From positions 19,004,422 to 19,068,421 of the forward strand of contig CM068319.1 of the NCBI GenBank assembly GCA_034766995.1: DNA of 64,000 nucleotides, in the 5' to 3' direction. Under the pieces are notes generated by a model. That model had not been told where the DNA came from, made no database searches, and worked only from the letters and a program-made list of their open reading frames with translations. Positions within the stretch are counted from its first letter, which is position 1; every line of letters begins with the position of its first letter. This document shows, piece after piece, positions 52,405-63,504 of the stretch. The position numbers were made by a program, and so were the translations under genes. The DNA comes from Acanthacorydalis orientalis. Its lineage: Eukaryota; Arthropoda; Insecta; Megaloptera; Corydalidae.

Positions 52405-54435
52405 TATAAACGTAATTGAAAAATAACATGCATATATTTTTTCTTTGTAATTTACAAAAATAAAATAAATATTTTGTAATTAAATATACAAAAAACGTTC
52501 TAATTAAATGTTTTAAATATATAATGATTTATTTTTTCCAATAATTGTTTTTGTTCAAAGTACATATGATTAAAATGTAAAAATAAACATGAATTTTACA
52601 GTGTTTAGGTCAAACATGGTATCTGTCTGTGGATATGCAATTGTTCTGGATATCACCTATAATCATTTATCCAATGTGGAAATGTAGTAGAAAAAGGACG
52701 ATATATATTTACTCGCTTTACATTTTCATAACAATGGCTGTACTTTGCGTGTCTATAGTAATTAATAAATTCCCTGCGGCCGTATATTTCGGAACGTAAG
52801 TACATAAAAATAGGTCAACGTGTTTTGAATACGTGACGTTTATTCGTTATGTGCGTTAAATATTTATATTATGTTTTAAATTATTAAAATGTTTGATTAT
52901 TATGATTTAGAGAGAAAGATGTCGAAGAAAAAGAAAATATTTTATACTATTCAACACATGCAAGAGCTTTACCGTGGCTAATTGGTGTAGGATTTGGGTA
53001 TATTTTACATCATTTGCGGGGTAAAGAAGTTCATCTTAAAAAAGTAAGGATTTATCATGCATTTAAGATATAATTTGGAAAACCTTACAGAGAAAAGATT
53101 TGGGTTAATTTATTAATTTACTAGGTTGGTGCAAAAATAATTTCGTTTTTTTACGTATCGAGTATAAAGACGGATATATCATTTAAAATTTACATTTATG
53201 AATCAAAATAAAGACCATTAACCCTGTTTATTAATCAAAATTGACCATTTCTCCCAATGAGAAACATGTTCGTTTATTTATACAAGACAGAATTCTGGAG
53301 TTCTGGAATTGACGAATTCATCGAAAGTGCTTTGAGCTTATGATTGATCTTTGAAAATTTTCTCTTGCATGAAATTATTCAAATGTTTAAGAAAATGGAA
53401 ATTTGTCGGGGACAGGCCCGGAGAATAAGGTGGGTGAGGTAAGGTTTCATAACCCAGTTCATTTAATTTTTTTTAAGTCATTTGTGAGACGTGTGGTCAG
53501 GCGTTGTCATAAAAAAGAATTGATCATCTTGGATTGACTATTGTGTTATTCTTTCAGCAAAATTTAAGAAGTTGTAGTGAATGATGCCACTTGCCGACCA
53601 CCAGATAGTCACCATTATCTTTTTTTCGTGACACTTCGGTTTAGGAAACTGTTTTGGTACTTCTCCTCGGTCTACCCACTATAATGAACGTTTCTGATTG
53701 TTGTAAAGAATCCACTTATCATCACATGTGACAATACGATCAAGAAAGGAATTATTTTTGTTAAGCAAAAGAAGCGCAGAGCAGACTTCGTATCGCCGAA
53801 TTGCTTGATGTTTGTTTAGTTCATACGGCACCCATTCATCCAACCATTTTTGTTTTACCAATGAGGCCCAAATGTCAAACAACTGTTTAATGATCAACAT
53901 CGAGTTCTTCTGTCACTTCTCGAGTTGTTTTACATGGGTCCGCTTCAAATTGATTCTTAAATCATTATTGTTTATATCTGAAAGACGTCCGTGACCCTCC
54001 TCATCATCGAGGCTTTCGTTTCTATTACATTTTTGGAACCAGTATTGAGCTGTATGTTCACTAATTGACTCTTCTCTAAAAACACAATTGATATTTCGAG
54101 CAGTTTCTATTGCTTTACGTTACAATTTAATCTCATACAAGAAAATCGCGAGAATTTGCTTTTTTCTATGACTAATTTAAGAGGTTATATTCAATAATAC
54201 TAAAGAGTGAAAACAATAGACATAAGCTGAAATCAGTAGTGCTAATTTAATTGTTTACAATGATGTACCACATGACTATAACAAAAGATAACGGTAACTA
54301 GAAAAATTAATAAACTTAAAATGATAAAAACCGTAATTATTTTTGCAGCAACGTATTACAATCATTATTAGAGAGATCTAAATAACCGATAAATTATTAG
54401 AATTTCTTTCATTTTATTTTTCAACAAAAAGTTAG

Positions 54436-54499
<64 letters not shown>

Positions 54500-56906
54500 T
54501 GGGGTTTGTAAATTTAAATCTATTTTAAACCCTTAATTTTTTTAATTGATTTTTATGTTTTTAGTTACTTAATTTGTTTTATATATAAAATTAAATTCAT
54601 CGTTTTTTATTGATCTATTTATAAAAGGAGAAAATATAAATCTGTATTGTTAGAGCTTAAAAAAGTTAATCAAAGACTTCTATGCAAAAAAAAGAAGAAC
54701 ACACGTATGAAAATGGAAAAATAATATAGTGTTTTTCGACATGAATAGAATTTAAATACATTCTAATATTTTTTCAACTATTTATTTAAGAGTTTTCTTC
54801 TTCAAACTTTGTAATACTTAAACTAACAATAATTAAATTTTATTGTAGATATATGTTGTATTACTTTGGATATTTTCTTTACTATCAATAGTTACTGTAA
54901 TTATTGGATTATATCCATTTGTTCAAGTGAATTATGAATACAACTTATTCCTAGATACTTTGTACCAAGCATTGCAAAGACTTGTTTGGCCCTTAGCAAT
55001 TTGTTGGATTATATTCTCGTGCAATTATGGATATGGAGGTTTGTATTTGGTTTTCTTGAAATAATAAAATATATCTACAATTCAATAAATCGATTTTTAT
55101 TATTTACTACTATTTTATTTAATATTTTTCTTAATATTTCTCTGAAATTGTAACTAAATTTACTTTCACAAATGATTTTTTTTTATTTTACAATCACAAA
55201 ACAAAATTTCTGGTCCAAAATGTTACTATATAAAATGATGAATAATTATTTATGGAACATTTTGTAAAATACATTTTTTTGTGATTTGTAGGAATTTTCA
55301 CCAATGAAAAAGAAATTCATTAGTTTTAAGTTAGTATTTCACATTAAAATTCAGGCTATTGAAATTATGTACTTTTATTTTCTAGTTGTAGTAGTGTAGT
55401 ATTGCCAGTTTTTTTTTGTCAAATAACGACAGTTTAATTACAAATAATACCTAAGCTAGAAATTTTTGACATTATTTCGAAAATATTTCTCATATTTTAT
55501 CTATTCCTATTAGTTCTTACGAAATCATATTGATCTCTTTGGATTAAAGAAAGATTTTTTTTTCAACAAATATTTTTATTTATTTATTTATCAGTATTTT
55601 TTTCAGATAGATCCGTTTGTTATAAACAAAAAAGTTTATTAAATTCATAAAACGTTGATTTAAACAAACTGCTTTCATAAACTTAAAATAAAAATATGTA
55701 TAATTTAGATATTAGGTTGATCGATATAATGTGCACTAATCGATCACTGTATTAGTTTTGAATTTTTTTTTTTCAAATAAATAAACTTTTGCGAACAAAT
55801 TTGTATGCCGTACAAAAGTTAAAGGCGTGCCTTTTGAAACTACTATTAATATATATAAAAACTTTTAATTCAACGTTCTTGTCGGAATATAATTTGAATA
55901 TGAATAATCGTGATTTTTGAACGATATTTTTATACGATTTCTAACTTAGACATAATGCGGTAGCAGCAACTTGAATGTTAATGGAGTTTTTGACGATGGC
56001 ATAGTTTGTGAATATGTTATACGTTATTGGTTCGATGAAATTTACTTTCCAGAAATGAGGATCAAATGAAGAGTGAGGTACACCCGGAATTATGATTGAT
56101 GATCTATTAACATTACACTTTGAATTAAATATCAGTATAATTAACGAAAAGCTTACAAAAACTTAGTAAAATATGTCTATGTTTTTAATTAGTTAAAGAA
56201 CATTGTAAAAATAAATATTTTACAAAAATTATCTTTTTATGAATTTATTGAGGTAGATGGATATTTACAGTTTGAATTTATTTCATTAGTGAAGAATTGG
56301 TTCACATTAGTTGTCAAGTTTATATTAACGACAAGTTATATTAGAAAATAATTAACTTTGATGGCATAATAGAATCATAATTGTATGAAAATTTTCAAAA
56401 CTTAGTCAAATTGTTGTTCTTAAGTATAACTTTGTATTAATTGTGAAATTGGAACTCAGTTACAAAAATAGAGAGAATAATTGAATCGATTAATAAAAAT
56501 ATTTTCTTTGATTTGAATGATAACGTTAAAGTGAATGCTGAATGGATGAAATTTTGTTTAAAACTTTGGTTATTAAATTTTGTTGCATATACTATTGCTA
56601 TTCAATTTTTATTAAATAATTTCTTCATTGATCTTCTGAAAATTAAATTAAAGAAACATATGTTGAGAATAAACTAATTGTTAATCAATATGCGATTGAG
56701 TATAATTTATACTTTAATGGATTTGATAACATTGGATTAATAACTTATTTTTTGTTGTTATAAAAATATAGATCAGAACAATAACAATTTTGATTGATAA
56801 AATATGTGACAATAGGGTCTAAAAAATGAATTTTTTAATAAAGATTGGAAAATTTCAATAAAAGAGCACAATTAATTGGACCACCTACTTTATGTATATT
56901 ATTTTG

Positions 56907-56940
<34 letters not shown>

Positions 56941-57325
56941 AAGCAGAGCTTAAAAAACATTTATAATATGTAAAATAAAACGAATTCACTTTTAGGTATC
57001 GTCAATTACATCCTCTCTTTTAATATATGGTATCCATTAAGTAAATTAACTTTCTGTATATTTCTAATACATTTTCCATTACAAGAATATGTAGATGGAT
57101 TTATTAGATCTCCAGAAAATTTCGGATTCACTGAAATGGTAATTAATTACATGTATAAGAGTACATTAAATATATATGATATATTTAAAAAATTTTTAGG
57201 TGTACAAATATTTGGGCGATACGATGTTATCAACTTTATTAGCAATTCCACTTACTCTATTTGTAGAAGTTCCTATACTTAACTTAGAAAGAAACTTTTT
57301 TTATAAAGTTTCAAACAGAAGATAA
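46632..57325 (+). CDS. nrf-6-like acyltransferase 3 family membrane protein, gene 3
   Basis: Eleven exons join to 677 residues: 46632-46890, 47132-47513, 47868-47944, 48334-48536, 50370-50530, 50870-51035, 52602-52795, 52911-53043, 54849-55038, 56996-57138, 57200-57325. I chose ATG 46632 because it gives a good signal peptide (SIIFIVLLWPSVKC after a basic start). The NRF domain shows WALMMYDASSK, FDEC, KYC and CVIEQC. The 77-base third exon encodes a membrane helix. The acyltransferase 3 domain has GIRFLSMLWIILIHR, VDTFFVISGLL, YLSVDMQLFW and a final LFVEVPILNLER. Structure mirrors gene 2 up to the last exon, which here carries its own stop (RR then TAA). The donor after 48536 is GTTAGA, a weak site. 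Three introns carry mariner-type insertions. Local duplication with gene 2 is the likely origin. Confidence 0.93.
48537..50369 (+). other. 1.8 kb intron of gene 3 with a short hairpin
   Basis: Contains a TA tract at 49055-49092 and a near-perfect hairpin at 49386-49425. No exon or recognisable transposon is visible. Confidence 0.6.
49386..49425. repeat. Near-perfect hairpin, 18 bp arms and 3 base loop
   Basis: GCAAATGGGCTGTGAAGT, loop GTA, then ACTTTTACAGCTCATTTGC. The arms pair with two mismatches or wobbles and one bulged base. It has more GC than its surroundings. It could be a remnant of a foldback element; it is shorter than a typical microRNA precursor. Confidence 0.75.
51670..52150 (-). 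mobile_element. Mariner-derived short element, copy 1 (481 bp)
   Basis: Plus-strand left end TTAGGTGTACAAATTAATTC and right end AATTAATTTTTACGCAATA form imperfect terminal inverted repeats of mariner type. Read on the minus strand, the interior has remnants of the mariner helix-turn-helix start (IRHCIVF, then KKSATEAAGMIC) with a stop and frame shifts. The catalytic part is absent. It aligns along its length with 62952-63428 in opposite orientation. It lies in the intron 51036-52601 of gene 3. Confidence 0.8.
52332..52402. repeat. (CA)n-(TA)n compound microsatellite
   Basis: Short CA repeats lead into about 50 bases of TA repeat, in the same intron of gene 3 as mariner-derived copy 1. Confidence 0.9.
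53121..54356 (-). mobile_element. Dead mariner transposon, Hsmar1/cecropia-like ends
   Basis: The element is 1,236 bp, flanked by TA on both sides (53119-53120, 54357-54358). Its left end CTAGGTTGGTGCAAAAATAA and inverted right end resemble the terminal repeats of cecropia-type mariners. The transposase is on the minus strand. WVPYEL and the first catalytic Asp in TCDDKW are within 53679-53900. The region of the second Asp (YDNA, then a stop in place of Arg, then PHVS) is near 53490, and the third catalytic position reads PPYSPG, with Gly instead of Asp. Several in-frame stops show that it is inactive. It sits in the gene 3 intron 53044-54848. Confidence 0.92.
53660..54140 (-). pseudogene. 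Broken mariner transposase, N-terminal and first catalytic part
   Basis: Minus-strand remnants of the helix-turn-helix region (VTEELDVDH near 53900) are followed by an open stretch of 73 codons (53679-53900) with WVPYEL, EVCSALLL, FLDRIVTCDDKWILY. A stop interrupts the frame right after NQKRSL. It continues below 53679 with KKIMVTIWWSASGIIHYNFL to another stop. This is decay of the transposon and not a host gene. Confidence 0.88.
54438..54500. repeat. (TA)n microsatellite, gene 3 intron
   Basis: About 60 bases of TA repeat about 80 bases to the right of the mariner insertion. Confidence 0.9.
55712..56889 (+). mobile_element. Second, older dead mariner of a different lineage
   Basis: The left end TTAGGTTGATCGATATAATG and the segment ending CCACCTAC at 56888 form degenerate inverted repeats (about 15 of 23 positions agree). 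The span of about 1.18 kb is normal for a mariner. From ATG 55900 the plus strand shows mariner helix-turn-helix features across frame shifts and stops: MNNRDF-stop-TIFLYDF, then NVNGVFDDG, RYWFDE, and further on IDDLLTL. Later parts are hard to align. It lies in the gene 3 intron 55039-56995. The family assignment is good; the exact right end is less certain. Confidence 0.65.
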
Positions 57326-57327
57326 TG

Positions 57328-57387
<60 letters not shown>

Positions 57388-58020
57388 ACAAATAACAAGT
57401 TTAAAGAACAAAAAACTTAAAATAATATTATGAATTAAAATCAATATTTTTTATCTTTTTAAAATATTACTTTTTATTGTTAACATTTTTAGTTTACCAA
57501 TATCATATTTTTCTTAATTCAAAAGTAATTATAAAATTATCTGTGTATTATTCTTCATTTTGTCGACTAATGGAAAACCTGATAGTTTTTAATTCGACAT
57601 AAATTTAATTTAGAGCATTCAACCAGATTCTGCAGTTCATCAAATAAACTTGAATGCTTTAATTAGGTCGACGCATTTCAAAATGAAGCCTTAACGTCCG
57701 GTTACAGTAAGTCAAATAAATGTTGACCTCATAAGGTAGTTTATATTTAATGTTAGTCAATTATTTTTATTTAAAACTTATTTTTGAATTTTATAATAAT
57801 TTGTTAATAACAGTAGGTATTGTCTTTACTTTTAATAAATATCATGAAACAGTTATATTTTCGATTTTTTAATCATATATATATATTCGAATTAATCTTG
57901 AAAGAGTATAATACAGTCATTTAAGCTCTATTATTAAAAAAATGTAATTTTAAAAATTAATTTACGAAATTGAGATGTATATAAACGAGTACATATATAT
58001 ATATATATATATATATAAAT

Positions 58021-58090
<70 letters not shown>

Positions 58091-58640
58091 GATCATAATT
58101 TCATATGTTATACATTAATATAAAATAGGTTGGTTAGTTATTGGGGTCTTAGCGCGTTTCGACAACTAAGTTAATTAGCGCACGAAATATTAAATATATA
58201 GACAAAATAAATTATGATTTTATATATTAATGTATTTTTATTTATCATTGTAACAAATAATGTATTAGTAATGATTATTGCTAAGAAACTAGTGCGTTAG
58301 GATTGTTAAACTTTCGCCGAAATATAGAATCCATGTTTTTTTTGGTCTTTCACATAAACGGTAAACATTTATTTGTTCACGAAATTTATTCTCCTGATGT
58401 TAATAGGCACATTGTCCTTTAGTACTTTCTGAGAGACATTCTGTAACAAGATTCTGTAACAATCCTTAATTCCACGGTTATGACCTACTGTATTTGTTAA
58501 CAAATACGTTCAGATTTTTCAATGAAATGAAAAACCTGTGATTGGTGTATTTGTTAAAGATTTTTCCCATTCCGTGAATTATAATGATTTTGAATTATGT
58601 TTAATTATTTTTTATGTATTTTTACATATACACACATAAA
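57326..58640. other. Intergenic region after gene 3
   Basis: The 3' UTR of gene 3 starts with a long TA tract (57329-57385) a few bases after the stop codon. A second long TA tract with AAATA interruptions is at 57990-58085. The stretch 58130-58600 has scattered CpG but no recognisable gene. No coding sequence is seen on either strand. Confidence 0.6.
57329..57385. repeat. (TA)n tract in the 3' UTR of gene 3
   Basis: About 55 bases of TA beginning five bases after the stop codon at 57323-57325. Confidence 0.9.
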
Positions 58641-58866
58641 AAATGAGCATGCCAGTAGTAACGCCGCTGACCACAAGATGACTCTAGTGTTATTAAACTC
58701 GAACGTTTATTTTGAATAGGTACAGATGGCAGTGGATCATTCGTCCTGCATGTATGTATCAAATAGACGCTGCTAGCTTATAAACTTCGAGACGCGTTAC
58801 ACAATCTATTTTGATTCGCTTCGCAGCTAAAAACGTACACGGGATGACCGTGGGGTCGGTTAGTAG

Positions 58867-58874
58867 TGACGTCA
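58867..58874. promoter_or_regulatory. CRE/ATF palindrome TGACGTCA
   Basis: Perfect 8-base CREB/ATF consensus about 510 bases before the start codon at 59385, inside the CpG island. A second, partial TGACGT occurs near 59088. Confidence 0.5.
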
Positions 58875-59384
58875 GACGTCGCCGTCGCCAACGAAAATCG
58901 ACCACCTCGTACACAACACATCTACCACTGAACAACTGAATCCAATCGCGCGTTCTAGTAGTAGTCCCGTCTGGGTGACAATAGCGTGCGCAACGACGAC
59001 GCCATTTTAACAGACGACGACGTGCGGACGACAGATCCCCGGTTCGTATCCCGTCGACGTCGTGGAACGCGTGGTGTACCGTTAACTAATGACGTATCGT
59101 GACGTGCCGTGTGTGTGAAAATAAGCCGGACGAAACACGCACTATACCGTTTTACGCACCGTTCAAAGTGTTTTGAGTCGGATTCGTGACAGAAAATTCG
59201 AAAAAGAGAAACAAGAGCAGTGTTTATTGGTGTTAATATGTGTTGTTGAGTTGTTCGATCGTGTGACGAGATTCCCGCAGCCGAACGTTTCGAACGTCCT
59301 TTTTTAGGACGGCCTACTGACATATATTTGGGTCGATTACGCCGTTCGCGTACAATAAGTTGAAGTGAGAAGAAAGTCACGAAC

Positions 59385-59403
59385 ATGCCTGTCCGTAAGC
59401 AAG
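59385..59403 (+). CDS. dlg1: First coding exon of a discs large (DLG1/SAP97) homologue
   Basis: ATG in good context (AACATG) reads MPVRKQ plus one G base, then a GTGGTA donor; a second donor GTAAGA lies three bases on and would add Gly. Both leave phase 1. MPVRKQ followed by D or E is the known start of vertebrate SAP97/DLG1 and, with one change, of the L27-containing Drosophila isoform. DLG proteins are membrane-associated guanylate kinase scaffolds of septate junctions and synapses. Only this exon is in the window, so the call rests on six residues plus the promoter island and the long following intron. Confidence 0.5.
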
Positions 59404-60002
59404 GTGGTAAGATATTTATATTCTTTATAGGTTAGGTTTCTCTTACGGCACAGCTGTCATGGAAGTGTGTGTATACATGTACACACGTTCAAAACAAAAT
59501 GCTGTCTGTTGTGTATCACATGTTCCGTTACAGTTTTGTCAGTTCGCGATTATTATGATGTTGTTCATGCATGCCTGCCTCTCCTATCTGTACTTCCGAT
59601 AAACCAGCTATTGTTTAAATAATGTCAATAGACCGGCTTGTATGGAAAAAACGTACGGACGTATCATATGTGTTACGTAATGGTTGTAAGTATTCATCAT
59701 CCCCCTTGTCGTAGTATTTTTTTCCCACTGGTAGTTCGTATCCTTCCCTTCTTGCTCGCTATTACGTCAAATGCGTATAATATCTGGGCGGGGGTGCAGG
59801 GAAATTTGTAGTAGTGTAGGTTATAGTGAAGCGCGTGTATATATTTAAAATTATATAAATGATTGGTTTTGACACATCTCCGATAAATGTTAATATAATG
59901 TTTATTGAATTACAATCTGATACGAAACAATCGTAAAAGAATCATTGATATTCAAATCTAAATATTTTTTTAAATATATGAGTAATATTTTACACACACA
60001 TG

Positions 60003-60057
<55 letters not shown>

Positions 60058-61261
60058 CTTTATAGATTAATTTTAAGATATGAAATTTTTAATGTTTTAC
60101 TAACAATAAGTAAATCTTTTTTTTATGCTGTAAGTAAAATATGCTTTTTAAATTTTATATGATAAGATTCTTATTTAAAATATTTTTTTGTATATATTAG
60201 TATTGAGTATTATCGATGAAATATTTGTTAGATGTTTAATTAAGAACAGGGTAAGAACAGGTTTTAAAATAGCTGTTTCATTGTCAGAGATTTTGACTTT
60301 ATAATATTTATCGTTTCATTCTATTCTCTTAAACTTTGTTCCTTTTTAAGCTTGAGTGTCTCTTGAATACATTTTTCCAATTGGTAATTTTTGTAAAAGT
60401 CTTAGAATACGTTTTTAATTCCTAGTAAACTAATAAATGAATAATTATTACTAGTTTTAATTTTTTATTAATCATTATTTCTTATTAACTGTAATGGTGA
60501 ATTCTAGATTATATCAACTTCTGTAAATGAACCTGTCAAAAAACATTGCTATAATTGTTTTTTGAAAGTATACAGTATTTAAATAAAAATATCTGGGTAA
60601 AAATAAATGAAAAATGAAATAATATATCGTTGTTGATATAAAACAATTTTATAAATATATGAAATTTTAAAATTTAATCAGTATTGTTAGGCATTATAAA
60701 AATGTAAATTATGTTCAAATAAAAATTGTAATAAAGATTATAAATTTAAAAATAGAAATAAATAAATTTAACGTTAATAAAATTATAATGTGAGAGGTAA
60801 AATTAAATGTGTGAAATTATAATGTTGGTGTTTATATGTGAGAGTCATTCCATCTAATGATTTCATTAATCATTTCATATAATGATTTACTGCTTAGTAT
60901 TCTTTGGAAATCATTAAGTGATTTTCAATGCTTCGTTAATTCGATTGTAAATAAAAATCGAAAAATATTAAGAGAAATGTCTATATATATATATATAAAC
61001 ATATATATTATATATATATAAACATATATTATATATATATATATATATATATAATAATAATAAAATGAATTTAACTTGCACGTAAATAGATTACAATAGA
61101 AATTGTAGATTTTTGTAATATTAATTTTGACTGAAAAAATATTTTCAATAACATTGTTGTTAAAATAAGGTATATAATCTATTAACTCAGATTAGGATAT
61201 AGTAGTGAAACAAAAAATATATTTTCGTTACTTTCAACTTGAAAATAATTTTAATATAATA

Positions 61262-61380
61262 ACAATACGCCTGCTTGGGATAAATTAGTCCAGTGGCAGA
61301 AGTTCCTTGCGAACGGAACGATCACCTGTCGCATATTTCCCGCTTTAATCTCTTGATAAAGACAGACATATATACAGAAT
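61262..61380. other. GC-richer island, unidentified (enhancer or exon candidate)
   Basis: About 100 bases stand out from the AT-rich intron. They contain a dyad GTTCC-8 bases-GGAAC (around 61300-61320), an E-box CACCTG, and an open plus-strand frame of about 30 codons (includes PAWDKLVQWQKFLANGTI) without clear splice sites. I do not recognise a protein. A conserved regulatory element is one reading, a skipped exon another. Confidence 0.35.
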
Positions 61381-62370
61381 GAGAGAATTGTTTTAGAATG
61401 CGAAATTTCAATTCATTACCGAATCTTACATTTATAATAAAAATTGGATATTTACTTATATATTTTGCATATTTGCTGTTTTAATTTTTTTATTTATGTT
61501 CATTTTCACAATTATGATGGTGCAACTCAACTTTGATAAAATTGTTCTCCACTTGAATACCATTAAAATGTATGGGAAGCTATATCCTTTTTACTAAATA
61601 ATTTTTTTAAATTATTTTCATATTTAATTAGAATTATCGGCTTTATAATTTCTATTTACAACAAAACTAGCAGCTTTTCTTTATGAGTACTCATATCCTA
61701 AGTTCAACAGATAGTATTTGAATCCCACGTGCTATTATAGATATACACATGCTCACACACATACATACATATAGATATATGTATATATATATATACATAT
61801 GTAATAGAAAAAATCTCTTTATTCATAAATAAAAATTGCATTTTAAAAGATTCGAGTGATTGATTGATTACTACTTAGTTTAAACTTGTAAATCTAAACA
61901 ATTATTACATTAATACAAATTTACATTGAATTATTTTTATTCTTTTATTATGAATAAAATTACAATTTCATTACTGATTATTCTATTTTTACAATTTCTG
62001 AATCTGTTTAATCCATTTGAGTGTATAAACAAAGAATATACGTATTTTAAAAAAAATATACTCGCCCTATACATTATTAATAATAAATAGTTACAGTGTA
62101 ATTTTTATTAAACTATTTTAAAGTAACACGAATTAATGAACTGTGTTCAGATTTTTATCGTACCAGTACTTTCCTACAAGCCATGATTGTGACTAAATAT
62201 TAATTAAGCTTTTAACACCAGACGTTTATTTTAAACTAAGTTTCTGTATTATTTAATAGGGACGTGATTTTCATATTCACGCTTTAAATAAATTGTGTTT
62301 GGAACATGGATGACTTAGAATTTAATTGAATGGCATCTGCCAAAACCATTCCAAATTACTTGTATGTATG

Positions 62371-62424
<54 letters not shown>

Positions 62425-62727
62425 TGTGTGTGTGTTGTATTCACGCGTGTGCGTGCCTGCGTGTAAGAGTGTGTTTGTTAAAAATTGTATTTGATTGTAT
62501 ATTTGAGAAGTTCATTAAAGTAAAGCAGCTATTAATATTCAATTTGTATGTATAGTTATTGATTTAGAACCCTTAAAATCTGTTTAAATAATACTATTTA
62601 AAATAATTTATTTGAATGACATGAATTATGTACTGTAAACTGTTCATGATATGTAACGTTGATTAAGTTGATAAGAAAATGACTTTATAATTTGTATTTA
62701 TATTTTACATATTAATTCGTATAGATA

Positions 62728-62735
62728 TTAACGAA

Positions 62736-62767
<32 letters not shown>

Positions 62768-62772
62768 AATAC

Positions 62773-62821
<49 letters not shown>

Positions 62822-62844
62822 CGAATATATATATATATAAATAC

Positions 62845-62883
<39 letters not shown>

Positions 62884-62886
62884 TAC

Positions 62887-62929
<43 letters not shown>

Positions 62930-62951
62930 CGAATATATATATATATATATA
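62728..62951. repeat. Minisatellite of AAATACGAATATA motifs separated by (TA)n
   Basis: The motif TAAATACGAATATA (once TAAGTACGAATATA) occurs five to six times at irregular spacing (near 62731, 62768, 62818, 62841, 62881, 62927) with TA runs of varying length between. It directly abuts the left end of mariner-derived copy 2. Confidence 0.85.
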
Positions 62952-63420
62952 TTAGGTGCCAAAATTAATTCCATATCTTTAAATTGAATCAACCATAAGC
63001 TTTAAATTAAAATATTTTCTCTTCGTATCAGAATTTTGAAATGGCATCGTTAACATTTAAGAACATTATATATCTTAGGAAAGCAGTTGGCATAACCTTA
63101 CAAAACAGTAGTGAACACGATAGAGTCCGAAAAGCATCATATTAGGCATTGTATATTTTTCGCATGCCAGTTGAAAAAAGGCTGCCGAATCCGCGGGAAT
63201 AATTTGTTCAACTCTGAGTGAATATGTTGTGATGCATAAATATGTAAAAAATGTTAAAACAGTGAAAGAGGACCGAAAATGCATTTTAAATTCATCAACT
63301 CAAAACCGCCATCTTTTTTCACTGCAGGTTTTGTTAGTTGCCCGACAGATGGAGCAAAGATATACAAAATAATGTTTCATAACATTAATTTTCTATGAAA
63401 AAGGTACCGAATGAATTTGT

Positions 63421-63428
<8 letters not shown>
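62952..63428 (+). mobile_element. Mariner-derived short element, copy 2 (477 bp)
   Basis: Starts TTAGGTGCCAAAATTAATTC and ends AATGAATTTGTAGACTTTA, with a TA on each side. Read on the plus strand it keeps part of the mariner helix-turn-helix start (IRHCIFFACQLKKAAESAG) and then passes to the 3' end of the element; no catalytic domain is present. It aligns along its length with 51670-52150. It was inserted into TA repeat sequence, which now flanks it on both sides. Confidence 0.8.

Positions 63429-63500
<72 letters not shown>
63425..63500. repeat. (TA)n microsatellite
   Basis: About 70 bases of pure TA repeat directly to the right of mariner-derived copy 2. Confidence 0.9.

Positions 63501-63504
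<4 letters not shown>

Larger units (their letters stand above)
58640..59480 (+). promoter_or_regulatory. CpG-rich promoter/5' UTR island
   Basis: The base composition changes sharply from AT-rich to CpG-dense for about 800 bases, then returns to AT-rich. The island contains several CG-rich runs (for example GACGTCGCCGTCGCC near 58875) and a perfect palindromic CRE/ATF site TGACGTCA at 58867-58874. It ends around the start codon at 59385. It is most simply read as promoter and 5' UTR of the gene that starts there. Upstream ATGs exist within it. A 143-codon open frame on the minus strand is a by-product of the composition. Confidence 0.7.

Noticed and set aside
53812..53994. Plus-strand open frame over the mariner
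   Set aside because: It is the shadow of the minus-strand transposase.
58955..59386. 143-codon minus-strand open frame rich in Arg and Ser
   Set aside because: It is antisense to the CpG-rich promoter island. Length follows from the low frequency of stop codons in GC-rich sequence, and no domain is recognisable.
63075..63284. Minus-strand 69-codon open frame in mariner-derived copy 2
   Set aside because: The mariner-like reading is on the plus strand; this frame is its antisense.
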